64,000 nucleotides of DNA, taken from contig CM026557.1 of the NCBI GenBank assembly GCA_015143295.1, positions 26,507,760 to 26,571,759 of the forward strand. The letters are read 5' to 3'. Below, in pieces: positions 11,284 through 21,255 of this stretch. The notes below the pieces were generated by a model that worked only from the letters and a program-made list of their open reading frames with translations, did no database searches and was not told the origin of the DNA. The stretch is from Tetracentron sinense (lineage: Eukaryota > Streptophyta > Magnoliopsida > Trochodendrales > Trochodendraceae). Every line of letters begins with the position of its first letter. Position 1 is the stretch's first letter. A program made the position numbers and the translations under genes.

Positions 11284-11573
11284 GTTCAGTACATTTTTGT
11301 AATACCTATGTTTATCTATTTTCATATTCCATGCATGCTTCCTAAGGTTTTTTAGCATGTGCAGGTGCAGGTGCAGGTGCAGGTTTACAGCAGACAGATA
11401 TTGCATGACAAGAGCTTCAAGTGTCTATAATTTAGATTGTATTTCAATTTGCGTCATATAACTTGTTTGGAGTCATTTAATGACCTAATTCATCGTTTGA
11501 TGTGTTTGAATGAGTTCGTGTCAAGTCATGTACTTCATTTTGATTTTTTCATGAAATTGCCAAAGGGGGAGAT
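11284..11573 (+). mobile_element. X1 internal region resumed, ending in a polypurine tract
   Basis: This segment continues X1 after the X2 insertion; it matches - strand 4500-4211. A GCAGGT hexamer is repeated about four times near 11360-11385. The polypurine tract CAAAGGGGGAGAT is at 11561-11573, next to the LTR. Confidence 0.75.
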
Positions 11574-12760
11574 TGTAAGTCCATATTTTGGAGTTGGGTT
11601 ATTCCAGTGTCAAAACAAAGTGTCTAGTAGTGTCTTATGTAATTTCCTACAAACATCCAAAAAAGTGAAGATGAAGACCGAAGAAGATTAATTGAATACA
11701 TTCCGATCATCGCCTTTGTTTCACTCATAGGATGGTAAGTGACATAGATACAATGTTACATTATGTGGGAATTAACTTAAAATAATCTCAAAGACCCTAG
11801 GTGACTAGCTAGACTTTGTGGAACTTGAAAAACAGATTTTTGGGCAAACTGACATGACCGGTCGACCGCCCAGAATACTGGTCGACCGCTCATGTCGATT
11901 TTTTTGTTTGGTGAAAAATTCCAGAGTGCTTGAGAAAGACAGGTCGACTACTCTTGAAACCGGTCGACCGGTCCTCGTGAATTTTGATTCCTAATTGGTT
12001 TCTAATTCTATTTTTTGGCCTATATAAGTTGGGTTTGATCCCCATTCAAACCTAAGAAGTTTGAGACAATTTTAGAGAGTATCTAAAAGAATATTAGGGT
12101 TTCCCAAACCCATTCTCCTCTCCTATTCCACCTTATTGTATGTAAGACATCGTTTTATCATTCTTGTTTGTTTATTCCATTATTGGGATTCAAACTAGAG
12201 TTTGTTTAAATCAACCATCAACCCGTTCTTGTTAAGAAAAACTTGGTGTGGATAATCCGAAGTCTTTGCAAAGGAGATCGATCCGAGGAGGATCGTGGTA
12301 ATTTGGTCAGAGGAATCCGGAGCCGTCATTGACAGAGATCGATCAAGAGATCATGGTTGTAGATATCTAAGAGAAGTACAGGCGGCTGAGGTTGATCACA
12401 GGACTTGCGGGTACGTGATGACTTATTGAGGCGTTGAGGACTGAGTACTAAGGATCGTAGTGTCGAGTCCAATTGAGTACAGTTCGAGTCTTGTAAGTAT
12501 TTGTTGACTTTGTCTTAGTGATATCTCTTTACTGGACTAGGTCTCGTGGTTTTTCTCAGAAGAGTTTCCACGTAAAAATACATTGTGTTGTGGTTTGTTT
12601 GTTTCCCTTATTCCACACTTTATTGTTCATCATCTCTTAGTTAATAATTTGATTACATAAGTTAAAAAAGATAAATAGACTATTAGGGAGACCTAGCCAC
12701 CCCTTGGGTTTGTGAGTTCTTGAATCAAACATATATTTGGGATTCACCGGATTTTTTTCA
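11574..12760 (+). repeat. 3' LTR of X1
   Basis: This 1187-bp LTR runs from TGTAAGTCC to GGATTTTTTTCA, directly after the polypurine tract. It aligns with the reverse complement of the X2 LTR, for example in the blocks near 12240-12320 and 12560-12590. It is shorter and clearly diverged, so X1 and X2 are different subfamilies. It has its own palindrome cluster at 11856-11975, built on CCGGTCGACCGG rather than GGGTCGACCC. Confidence 0.85.
11856..11975. repeat. GGTCGACC palindrome cluster in X1 LTR
   Basis: Four copies of a GGTCGACC or GGTCGACT core are present, including the 12-bp palindrome CCGGTCGACCGG near 11961. The cluster is placed like those in the other LTRs, upstream of a TATATAA sequence at 12020. 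Confidence 0.75.
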
Positions 12761-13189
12761 GAAACAAATTAGGTAACATTAGTTATGTTGTGTGGAGGAA
12801 GAAGAGATTGGGATGGGGTGACAAAGAGGCCATTGGAGGGGAGGTTGAGATGAGATAGGTTAAAGTGTAATAGAGGAGACTATCGATGGAACAGATTGAG
12901 ATGAGAGAATAGTGACTCTAGTACCAGGTAAAGACTTGAGTACTCAATGATTTAGTCAATTTGAATTAGTGATCTCTATATTTCAATATATTTATAGAGG
13001 CATGCAATTCACATTCTGTGAGGATTACACTCAATCACCAGCTACATTCTGTGAGGATTACAATCAATTAACAATTGTATACATGATACCTATAGAGAAT
13101 ACATGAAGAGATTTGGAAACTCCTTCAATTGTAGGAGTTTCCTTCGGTGGAGAGGACTCTATAGGATAGTGAATATCAAATACAATAGA
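12761..13189. other. Unassigned DNA, possible copia 5' remnant
   Basis: No gene was seen. A degenerate - strand primer-site-like sequence (GACTCTAGTACCA, 12914-12926) is followed by AT-rich DNA with a 19-bp direct repeat (13011-13029 and 13044-13062). This could be a decayed copia LTR end, but the support is weak. Confidence 0.3.
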
Positions 13190-13204
13190 CACAGTTTTAA
13201 AATT

Positions 13205-14352
13205 TTCCAAACTCTCACTAGGGGTGACACACGTGTTGCTACCCCTTCAATAAGTTATTTGTTTTTGGTCCCCTTCAATAAGTTATGGGTAGACCTACGC
13301 GCACACCAACATTTCATAACCGCACACCAAACTTCATAAAAATATCTTAAACAGTTTAACTACGCACTAAAATAAATAAAATGCCTAGAATAGCCTTTCC
13401 ATCTTCTTCCTTTTACCTTTCATCTCCGGCTGAATAATTGGCAACCCATCACTATATGATCTTAAGATCCTGACACCCATCTCTCTTCTTCATTCTGCAT
13501 CTTCTTCGTTTCGTCTTTGACAAAAGATCTTGTAATCAAACAAAAAAATGATTCACCCAACGTTGCTCTAATAGGTCTCAAATAAGAGGTGTTGCAGATA
13601 ATCACCATACCCTACATTTCATTGTGATCGTTAGCAAGAACCATCCACCGACCCTGTTCTCTAACCTTAGAAGTCACAACTACATTCATCTTGTAAACCC
13701 TAGCAGGAGAATTAAGGACTCCCCCCAAAAATCTTAGAATAAAAAATCAATATAAATTCAAAAGAACTGTAAAATAAATAAAACCAAGAAAAGGAACAAA
13801 TTAGAAATTGAATATGGTGGCCTTTCTTTGGAATTTGCCCATGTAATTGTCGGAGTTCCTTCTGTTTCTGCAAATTCTCAATGACCCTTAAATTTTTTTT
13901 ATTATTATTATTTTTTGTGATAAACGACAAGAAGAAGATGGAGGTTTTATGTGCATTTTGTTGAAGAGAGATGACAACGGGTGTTTGGTAGGAGGCAAGG
14001 AAAAAGAAGATTAAAAGGGTATTCTTGTCAATTGCTCACCTAAAACAAATAATTAATACATAAGTGAGTTTTATTTAAAGTTTGGTGTGTAGTCATAAAA
14101 AATTGGTGTGTGTGTAACACTACCCATAAGTTATTTGTTTTTCGTGGCCTCCATGGGGTGCGTCCTAGGCAATTAGACCAACTTGTAGGCTGTCTAGCGT
14201 GAGAGTAGTATATCAATCACCGCACGTGCTCTCCATTCCCACCCCTTCAAACAGTTAAGAAAACAAACTGTTTAAAGGATTGAGAAAGTTATTGTCAGTT
14301 CTCAAGGTAACATGAAAAAGTAGCAACACTTTTCGCTACCACAATGAGAGTT
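13205..14352. mobile_element. Terminal-inverted-repeat DNA element carrying a nested MULE-like element
   Basis: The left end (CCAAACTCTCACTAGGGG, with GTGTTGCTACCCC further in) is repeated in inverted form at the right end (GTAGCAACAC, then CAATGAGAGTTTGG, 14314-14350). The superfamily is not resolved because no clear duplication flanks it. A shortened relative lies in the GASA intron near 17520-17690. The element is interrupted at 13287-14125. Confidence 0.5.
13287..14125. mobile_element. Non-autonomous Mutator-like element, 839 bp
   Basis: It starts GGGTAGACCTACGC and ends in the inverted form GTAACACTACCC. The terminal inverted repeats continue inward (CACACCA, then GCACACCAAACTT against its complement at 14075-14110). 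The 9-bp duplication ATAAGTTAT flanks it exactly (13278-13286 and 14126-14134), which fits the Mutator superfamily. No transposase is encoded. The interior (about 13400-13930) is non-repetitive-looking and CT-rich, so captured host DNA (Pack-MULE) is possible but unproven. Confidence 0.8.
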
Positions 14353-15286
14353 TGGAAATCTGTAGTATATCTCTTGCTGGTTTGGCCCCACAAAGGTTGG
14401 GTTGTTATTGGTCGGGCCAAGTTCAGGGTCCCTTAATTGAAACCCCCATCCCTTATTCATTAAAAATAGGATGGGCTAATTTTAAGCTAAATGCTATAGG
14501 CTGAGTTTGTGCTCGGGCTAGCTTCAGGCCTAGCCTAGGGTAGACTGAGTTGTGCCCCAACTGACCTAAGCCCAACCCAACATAGAATCATGCATACTAC
14601 ATATCATAGATTAAGTACATACCACATATAATACACATTACAAGTGCTTATCAATTTAGGGGTGATATCGAGCCAAGCCGAGCCGAGTGTTCAGGCTTGG
14701 CTCGTTACACTCAACAGTTGTTCAGCTCAGCTCAATCTTGACTTGAGCTCCTCGGCCTTAGTTCAAGCTCGGCTTGTAAAATGTAACATAAGCTTGAAAT
14801 CGGCTTAGCTCAAGAAAAAAAAAATCCAAGCCAAATTTGTTTAGACCTGCCTCAAGACTCGGCTCAAGTTCAATTTAGAAGTAAAAAATCAGGCTCAAGC
14901 TCAGCTTTATGGCAGAGCTGAGGGTGGCTTAGCGTGTGCTTGTCTACCTTTACAGGTTATTTTCTTTCACTCATTACCGCTTTCCTTTGAGGAGTACTAG
15001 CCATACTCTCACGGAATTCCTACTTTCATTGTGACCAACCATTTGGCAATTTTCAATGTTAAAGTACATATATTTTCAAAGGATGTAAGGCTTTAACACT
15101 GAAAATTGTCAAATGATTGGCTTACACTGAAAGTAGAAATGTCTTGAGAGTAGGGCTAGCATTCCTCTTACCCCTTTTAAAGGCAACTTCCACATCAAAC
15201 TCTTTTCTTTCTGCCATGTAGGACTAAATTAACATCCCATGAGAAGGACGTTTAAACGAGCTTGGCCGTGTATGTGTTTTGCAATA
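14353..15286. other. Intergenic DNA with GAGCTCGGCTCG-type degenerate repeat
   Basis: No gene was seen. From about 14657 (TAGGGGTGATATCG) the sequence holds many variants of GGCTCGGCTCGAGCTC. The same composition returns after the MITE at about 15705-15770, ending CCACCTA. It may be one non-autonomous DNA element (14657-15777) split by the MITE, but no matching flanking duplication was found. Confidence 0.4.
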
Positions 15287-15671
15287 GGCACAGGATTCTC
15301 TCGAGTTCAACTCGAGAGAATCCTCTCGAGTTGGAGCCCTAGAGGTTGCCACGTGTCTCCTTTGACACCCCTTAACCATGGGTAAGGTTCAGCCAATCTT
15401 AGGGTTCACTCACCCATCCTTGGTTTTTTTTTTTTATTAATTTATATTTTTTAAATTAAAAAAACTGTTTTTAGAGTTTTTTAATATTAAAAATATTTTT
15501 TTTATTTAAAAAATATAAATTAATAAAAAAAAAAAACCAAGGATGGGTGAGTGAACCCTAGGGTTGGGTGAACCTTACCCATGGTTAAGGGGTGTCAAAG
15601 GAGACACGTGGTGACCTCTAGGGCTCCAACTCGAGAGGATTCTCGAGTTGAACTCGAGAGGATCCTGAGCC
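15287..15671. mobile_element. Foldback MITE, 385 bp
   Basis: The two arms are near-perfect inverted copies along almost the whole length. Ends are GGCACAGGATTCTCTCGAG and, inverted, GGCTCAGGATCCTCTCGAG. The flanking 9-bp duplication is TTTGCAATA (15278-15286 and 15672-15680), which suggests Mutator type. Each end also contains a smaller CTCGAG-centred palindrome. The centre is A/T-rich. A related element lies in the second GASA intron (16661-16962). It ends about 410 bases before the GASA start codon. Confidence 0.85.
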
Positions 15672-15680
15672 TTTGCAATA

Positions 15681-16080
15681 AGGTTTAAACGTCCCTGTAT
15701 GTTAACAATAACGAGCCGAGCTGGCTTGTCAACTAAACGAGCTCGGCTCGCGAGCACCTTGGATCGTTAACCACCTATCATACACATTTTGGAAAGAGAA
15801 ATACCCATTATGTCGTGAACTCTGCCAAAAAATAACTCCAACAACTTTTCTCCGCAAGCTTTGAATTAAAAATCAAAGTTATGAGAGCCCGTACTTCAGA
15901 GAGAGTGAGAGAGAGAGCTGCCTCAACTAATTAAATACACATGATAAAAGAAAGAAGAGAAAAAGGTAACAATATTAAAGAAGGTGTCGGTGGATCAGAT
16001 TACAACTGTTTTACTCCATTATAAACCTTACAAATGAATAACTGCTGATGTTGTTTGTGCTTCAAGGTAGTTTAGTTCCA
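15681..16080 (+). promoter_or_regulatory. Upstream region of the GASA gene, with uORF
   Basis: A GA-rich tract (15897-15920) and a TTATAAACC (about 16019-16027) precede the start. An upstream ORF of four codons begins at 16034 and stops at 16046-16048. Its TGA overlaps an ATG at 16048 (TGATG) that is in frame with the GASA coding sequence. Which of these are transcript leader and which are promoter cannot be settled from sequence alone. Confidence 0.4.
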
Positions 16081-17939
16081 ATGGGGAGATCTGTTCTTGT
16101 TCTTCTTCTCCTTCTCCTCTTTTGTTTTGCAGGAACAAATGCTTCAACCCAAGTGAGTTCCTTTATTTGAATCTCCATTTTCTTTTGTAATATAGCATGT
16201 TTTATTTCTTATGTTTTTCAAGGAAATAATCATTAATAGCCTTTTTTTTAAAAATTGTTTTGAAGGTTCTTATGAGGGAGGAGCTTGAAGAGAGCTTGGT
16301 ATCTAGTGTAAAGAATGTTTGAAGGAAAATAATAATGATAATAATAATAATATTTTTGGAAGAAAAATATAATAGTTATATGGGAAATCTTGCCTGACAC
16401 TGACTACTAATGTAATATATCATGTGTAAAGTGAGTTGTTTCTTTAACTAATTAGTCTAGTTTAGCTAAGATTAAAAATTGCATGCACATTCTAATTTTG
16501 GAATGCTTACTGTGGAGAAAACAAGCCCATAATGATAATAATATAATAAAAAGAAATCAGAACTATACTTTGGTTTGGTTGATGCTCTATGATTTTTGTC
16601 ACAAATTCATAAAATAAGAGTTTATTTATTTCTATTTTTGACTCATAATCTTCTCCAATTGTAATCGATTTTTGGCAAAACCGGTTACGCTCCCGAGGCG
16701 GCCATGTGTCCCTTTTTACACCTTTCAACTGTGGTTAAGATTCACTCATCCCTAGAATTTACCCACCTATCTTTGGTTTTAAGAAAAAAATTAGGTAATG
16801 AATTTGAACCATGGTTAATAAATTATTTTATTATTTTTTTCTAAAAACCAATGATTAGTGAGTGAAGCCTAGGAGTGAGTGAATCTTAACCACAATTAAA
16901 ATGTGTCAAAAGGGACATGTGGCCACCTCAGGGGTGTAACCGGTTTTGCCAAAACCGGTTACAACGGGATACGATTTTTTTTTTTTGGAAAGAATGGGAG
17001 ATGATTACGTCCCCTATTTTTTTATTTGCTTCGAACTTATTTTTATTTGCTAAGTAATTATATGTGTGATTTTTTCATGGCAGCATCATAAACACAAACA
17101 TTCGGGATTCTCTGAGGCAGGTATGATCATCTCTCTCTCAAAGCTAGATATGTTTGTTTTCTTGTTAAATGTCTTTTTTCTAGTGTTGTTCTAGATTATT
17201 TTAAATCTATTATGGCTATTTTTAGATATGATATAGAGCATTCTTAAAAATCAATTAGGGGTGGCAATTGTGCCGAGTTTGGGGTTCAAAGCCTTTGCAA
17301 ATGTGTCGGGCTTCAGGCTCGGTCTAATTTAAAATATCAAAATTCAAGCGCAAACCTGACCCATTGCCAACCCTAATCCCAATGACGCCCTTGAGACTGC
17401 ATGCACACCTCCAGGTTCGGAATAGGCACAGAGTAGGCTTGTGCATTCCTCTATAATCACGGTCTCCGGTGCCGAGCCCTTTATCTTTATCTAAGAGTGC
17501 TAAGTCGCAGAATTCAAATTTTTTTCAAACTCTCATTGGTGCAACACCTGACGGTGTTCTACCCCTTAAATGAGTTTACAAAACAAAATTTTCAATGTAA
17601 AATTTATCCTTTATACCAGTTCTCAAGGTAAATGGAAAGTAGCGACACTTGTCCTCTGTGAAAGCTAAAAGTCTCTGACTAGGGTAGCATTTCTCAATAT
17701 CTAAAGATTAGTTTTGAACTTGTGATTAAGATGTGGGTTTGGGGTGAGTTGTTGCAGAGTGCCCTGGTGCATGCACTTACAGATGCTCAAACACAGCCTA
17801 CAAGAAGCCATGCATGTTCTTCTGCCAGAAGTGCTGTTTCAAGTGTAAATGTGTTCCTCCAGGGACTTATGCCCACAAAGAAGTCTGCCCCTTTTACAAT
17901 AATTGGAAAACCAAGAGAGGAGGCCCTAAATGCCCTTAA
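16081..17939 (+). CDS. GASA/snakin-family secreted cysteine-rich peptide (gibberellin-regulated protein), four exons
   Basis: Exons are read as 16081-16152, 16266-16298, 17084-17120 and 17758-17939, all with GT-AG introns and consistent phases (0, 0, 1), giving 107 residues. Exon 1 is a signal peptide (MGRSVLVLL, Leu-rich, FAGTNA). Exons 2-3 encode a short variable region (REELEESL, then HHKHKH). Exon 4 is the GASA domain (YRCSNTAYKKPCMFFC, QKCC, KCVPPGTY, YNNWKTKRGGPKCP and a stop). Family members have 12 conserved cysteines. Eleven are present here; the eleventh, in the CPCY motif, is Phe (CPFY). GASA peptides act in the apoplast or secretory path in growth, hormone response or defence; the role here is not known. 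An in-frame ATG at 16048 could add 11 residues. MITE-like elements sit upstream and in introns 2 and 3. Exon 2 is the least certain. Confidence 0.88.
16661..16962. mobile_element. Foldback MITE in GASA intron 2
   Basis: It has inverted arms of about 120 bp around an AT-rich centre. The ends contain AAAACCGGTTAC and its inverse. The right end holds a near-perfect internal palindrome (GTAACCGGTTTT, GCC, AAAACCGGTTAC). The arm interiors match the 385-bp MITE at 15287 (for example the CATGTGTC/CACGTGTC and GGTTAAG blocks), so they are one family with different terminal palindromes. No clear target duplication was found. Confidence 0.65.
17262..17700. repeat. Degenerate non-autonomous repeats in GASA intron 3
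   Basis: TAGGGGTGGCAATTGTGCC at 17266 resembles the start of a common plant non-autonomous repeat; similar starts occur at 14657 and 18262. From about 17520 to 17690 lies a short copy of the inverted-repeat element seen at 13205-14352 (CAAACTCTCATTGG, GTTCTCAAGGTAA, AAAGTAGCGACAC). Confidence 0.4.
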
Positions 17940-18383
17940 AAGATCTCTCATGTGCCCTTTTAATAAGGGTAGTTCGGTTGTTAGCCCCCCAATAATTTCC
18001 AAGATATGGCACTGGTTATGGCTACCACTTAGACTAAATTACTACCTTGTTCACCTTTTATAGTCCTAGAATATCCATCTATGTCTGAGCTGTAAACTCT
18101 ACGCTACTGATTCTATATTATATGCGGACATTAATTTCCTTTTGCTGCCATTGTTTATTACTCTTGATCAGAAAGTTGAGGTCTCCATCAGTTCACCTAT
18201 GGGCCCCGCATAAAGCTATTTATCTTATTATAAAAATTGGATTTAAAAAAAGAGGGTAAGTGTAGGGCTGGCGACGGATGGGATTTGAAACTAATCTGGC
18301 TATATCCAAATCCAATCTCATTACAAATCTGATTGATTTGTATCCGATCCGAGACCCCGTCATATTTCGAATTGCCTAAAATA
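17940..18383. other. Downstream region of the GASA gene
   Basis: No further gene was seen. It probably holds the 3' UTR and then degenerate repeat DNA (TAGGGCTGGCGACGG at 18263). Confidence 0.4.
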
Positions 18384-19625
18384 GGCCCCATATGGGCAAC
18401 AGCACATCAGCAAGCGCTGTTGCCCATGTGTCTTGCAAAATGGGCCCCATTTTTATCATTTGGTGATTTCCATGTAAACAGTAGGTGGGCCCTCATTTTA
18501 TAAGACACATATGGGCAACAGTGCAACAGCAAGCACTGTTGCCCATCCGAGTTCTCTTAGAGTTCGGATGGGCAACAGCGCTGGTTGTTGCGCTGTTGCC
18601 CATATGTGTCTTGCAAAATGGGCCCCATTTTTATCATTTGGTGATTTCCATGTAAACAGTAGGTGGGCCCTCATTTATAAGACACATATGGGCAACAGCG
18701 CAACAACAAGCGTTGTTGCCCATCCGAGTTCTCTTAGAGTTCGGATGGGCAACATCGCTGGTTGTTGCGCTGTTGCCCATATGTGTCTTGCAAAATGGGC
18801 CCCATTTTTATCATTTGGTGATTTCCATGTAAACAGCAGGTAGGCCCTCATTTTATAAGACACATATGGGCAACAGCGCAACAGCAAGCGTTGTTGCCCA
18901 TCCGAGTTCTCTTAGAGTTCGGATGGGCAACAGCGCCGGTTGTTGCGTTGTTGCCCATATGTGTCTGCAAAATGGGCCCCATTTTTATCATTTGGTGATT
19001 TCCATGTAAACAGTAGGTGGGCCCTCATTTTATAAGACACATATGGGCAACAGCGCAACAACAAGCGTTGTTGCCCATCCGAGTTCTCTTAGAGTTCGGA
19101 TGGACAACAGTGCTGGTTATTGCCCTGTTGCCCATATGTGTCTTGCAAAATGGGCCCCATTTTTATCATTTGGTGATTTCCATGTAAACAGTAGGTGGGT
19201 CCTCATTTTATAAGACACATCTGGGCAACAGGGCAACAACAAGCGTTGTTGCCCATCCGAGTTCTCTTAGAGTTCGAATGGGCTACAGCACTGGTTGTTT
19301 GCGCTGTTGCCCATATGTGTCTTGCAAAATGAGTCTCATTTTTATCATTTGGTGATTTCCATGTAAACAATAGGTGGGCACTCATTTTATAAGACACATA
19401 TGGGCAACAGGGCAACAGCAAGCGCTATTGCCCATCCGAGTTCTCTTAGAGTTCGGATGGGCAACATCGCTGGTTGTTGCGCTATTGCCCATATGTGTCT
19501 TGCAAAATGGGCCCCATTTTTATCATTTGGTGATTTCCATGTAAACAGTAGGTGGGCCCTCATTTTATAAGACACATATGGGCAACAGAGCAACAGCAAG
19601 CACTGTTGCCCATTCGAGTTCCTCA
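18384..19625. repeat. 178-bp tandem array of hairpin units, about 6.5 copies
   Basis: Units start at 18511, 18688, 18866, 19043, 19221 and 19400 (spacing 177-179), with a partial unit at each end (from about 18386 and from 19578). Each unit has inverted repeats: ATGGGCAACAGCGC against its complement GTTGTTGCCCAT, an inner CCGA...TCGG hairpin, and an outer pair (ATATGTGTCTT and AAGACACATAT) bracketing GGGCCC sites. The first partial unit lacks the middle hairpin. Copies differ by scattered substitutions. Open frames here are by-products of the repeat. Confidence 0.9.
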
Positions 19626-19839
19626 TCTTAGGTCTTTCCCTTTCTCTAAAAGTCTTATACGCGTGACTACATAACAAAATATAAACAAATTTCCATATCA
19701 CATTGTCTGGCACATAGTTGAGCCACCACACCTTTAGTTTGTATGGCACTAGCTTTGAGAACAAAATATGATCCTTTGTATGGCACATAGTTGAGCCACC
19801 ACACCATGTATTGGCTTTTTGAGCGTTTTCTGCATTATT

Positions 19840-20910
19840 TTGCCATCAACCACCTTAACCAAACCACCTTGAGCTCCTAGTAGCACATGGCGTCGTCCAT
19901 TACTAGTGAACTTTCATCTTCAATCGCATAAAATCTCAAATGATGGGGCCCAATGTGGCCAACCATTGTACACCCAAGACCATATCGCATCCACCCAATG
20001 GAAGGAGACACATGTTAGTATGAAATGTGGTCCATTGCATAACCCACTGAAATTAATTTTTTTCCACCTGCCACTGAGACTGAGAGAGGGTTTGTTGGTA
20101 TCACATCACACCCCTTGTTTAGTAACTTTGGGATCTAAGAAGTTGTGGGTACTACCCGAATCGTTTAAAATCACTACAAGTTGCCTTTTGATGTAGCCTT
20201 TCACACGCATTGTGAGATTCGAAGTTGATCCCGTCAAGGCATGCACATATATTTGGAATTCTTCTAGTTGATCACCTTCATCCTCGGCTTCTGCGATTTC
20301 ACCTTGCACATTTGTTGGTCCATCTTCTTCATCTTCAACTAGCAAGAATAATAGTCGTTTCTTGCACTGATTTCCAAGGAAAATAACGCTCATCACAATT
20401 GTAACACAATCCTTTTTCTCTTCTCATTCATTTCTGTCTGTATCAATTTTCGAATAGGGGTAGGTTAGTTGAAGAGAAAGGTTTAGTGCTCGGGTTACCT
20501 TGTTCAATTGGTCTGAAAGGAGCTTCTGCACGTTGTGAGAATACCTCAGTACTCTCCTCTTGTAACCGCGCTAACCCAATGGCCTGGTTTATCGTTGTTA
20601 CCCTGAATAATTTCGTCCTTTAAACCACTAATAAAGCAGCTTATGAAAAACTCTTCAAATAAGTCGTTGGTTCTATTGGCTAACTCTTTGAATTTTTCGT
20701 GGTATTCTTTTACCGAGCCAACTTGTCGAAGCTTGGTCAACTCACCCATCGAATCCTCATATGGCATCTGTCCGAACCAGCAGTTCATACTTAAGATTCA
20801 TAGACCTGTAGCCTAAGCTCAATGAGAGCCTCATCTTGTTTATCTGAACTGTCGTGGAGGTGCCTGATGAATTCCTCCATGCTTTTAAACTCTTCTGCTC
20901 TAGTTGCTTC
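19840..20910 (-). pseudogene. Gypsy gag-protease remnant
   Basis: The gag start near 20910 reads MAEATRAEEFKSMEEF. The capsid domain follows at 20788-20580 (MGELTKLRQVGSVKEY, FKELANRTNDL, FISCFISGLKDEI), matching the plant gypsy retrotransposon gag domain. An aspartic protease follows at 20396-20106 with the active-site region NDSGSTHNFLD. Downstream the frame reads LGVQWLATLGPI then a stop, then GRRHVLLGAQGG, the usual linker before RT. Frame changes separate the parts, so it is nonfunctional. Confidence 0.8.
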
Positions 20911-20944
20911 AGCCATAATCACCTTCTCCACAGGGCAAGGAGAT

Positions 20945-20957
20945 GGCTCTGATACCA
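20945..20957 (-). other. Primer-binding site of the gypsy remnant
   Basis: The - strand reads TGGTATCAGAGCC, a perfect initiator tRNA-Met type site one base after the LTR end. Confidence 0.85.
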
Positions 20958-20958
20958 A

Positions 20959-21255
20959 TGATACGACTACGAAGAAGAAGAGAACAGAAAATAAACAAAT
21001 TTCCACTTTGAGGGGGACACCTTCCTTTCAATTTCTTAATAATTCTTCAATAATGCTAACACATGTTCTCTCCTGAGTATTTAAGCAGGAAGGATAAGAT
21101 CAACAACATAACTAAGGCTCCACACCTAAAAGATAGGTGATAACCCAATTGAAAGATAAACAAAGAAAAGCTAAAGACTCCCTATCTAACCTAATCATCT
21201 AGTAGGAACAAACTCCTATGAATGTAAACCTCTAAGAAACCTAATGCACGTATCA
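20959..21255 (-). repeat. 5' LTR of the gypsy remnant, 297 bp
   Basis: It is bounded by a 7-bp inverted repeat (TGATACG at 20959 and CGTATCA at 21249-21255) and lies next to the primer site. The short LTR fits small plant gypsy lineages. Confidence 0.7.

Larger units (their letters stand above)
19626..21255 (-). mobile_element. Truncated Ty3/gypsy element (5' LTR, gag, protease)
   Basis: On the - strand the order is: 5' LTR (21255-20959), primer site (20957-20945), gag (about 20910-20550), protease (about 20400-20100) and the start of the region toward RT (to about 19840). Nothing recognisable as RT, RNase H, integrase or a 3' LTR follows. The left side (19640-19840) holds a repeated CACATAGTTGAGCCACCACA at about 19711 and 19775. 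The 3' half has been lost. Confidence 0.75.

Noticed and set aside
17722..18063. 113-codon + strand ORF overlapping GASA exon 4
   Set aside because: It reads exon 4 out of frame; the cysteine-rich GASA frame with matching splice phases explains the sequence.
18511..19788. Several ORFs of 70-133 codons on both strands
   Set aside because: They arise from the 178-bp tandem repeat and repeat themselves with its period; no domain is present.
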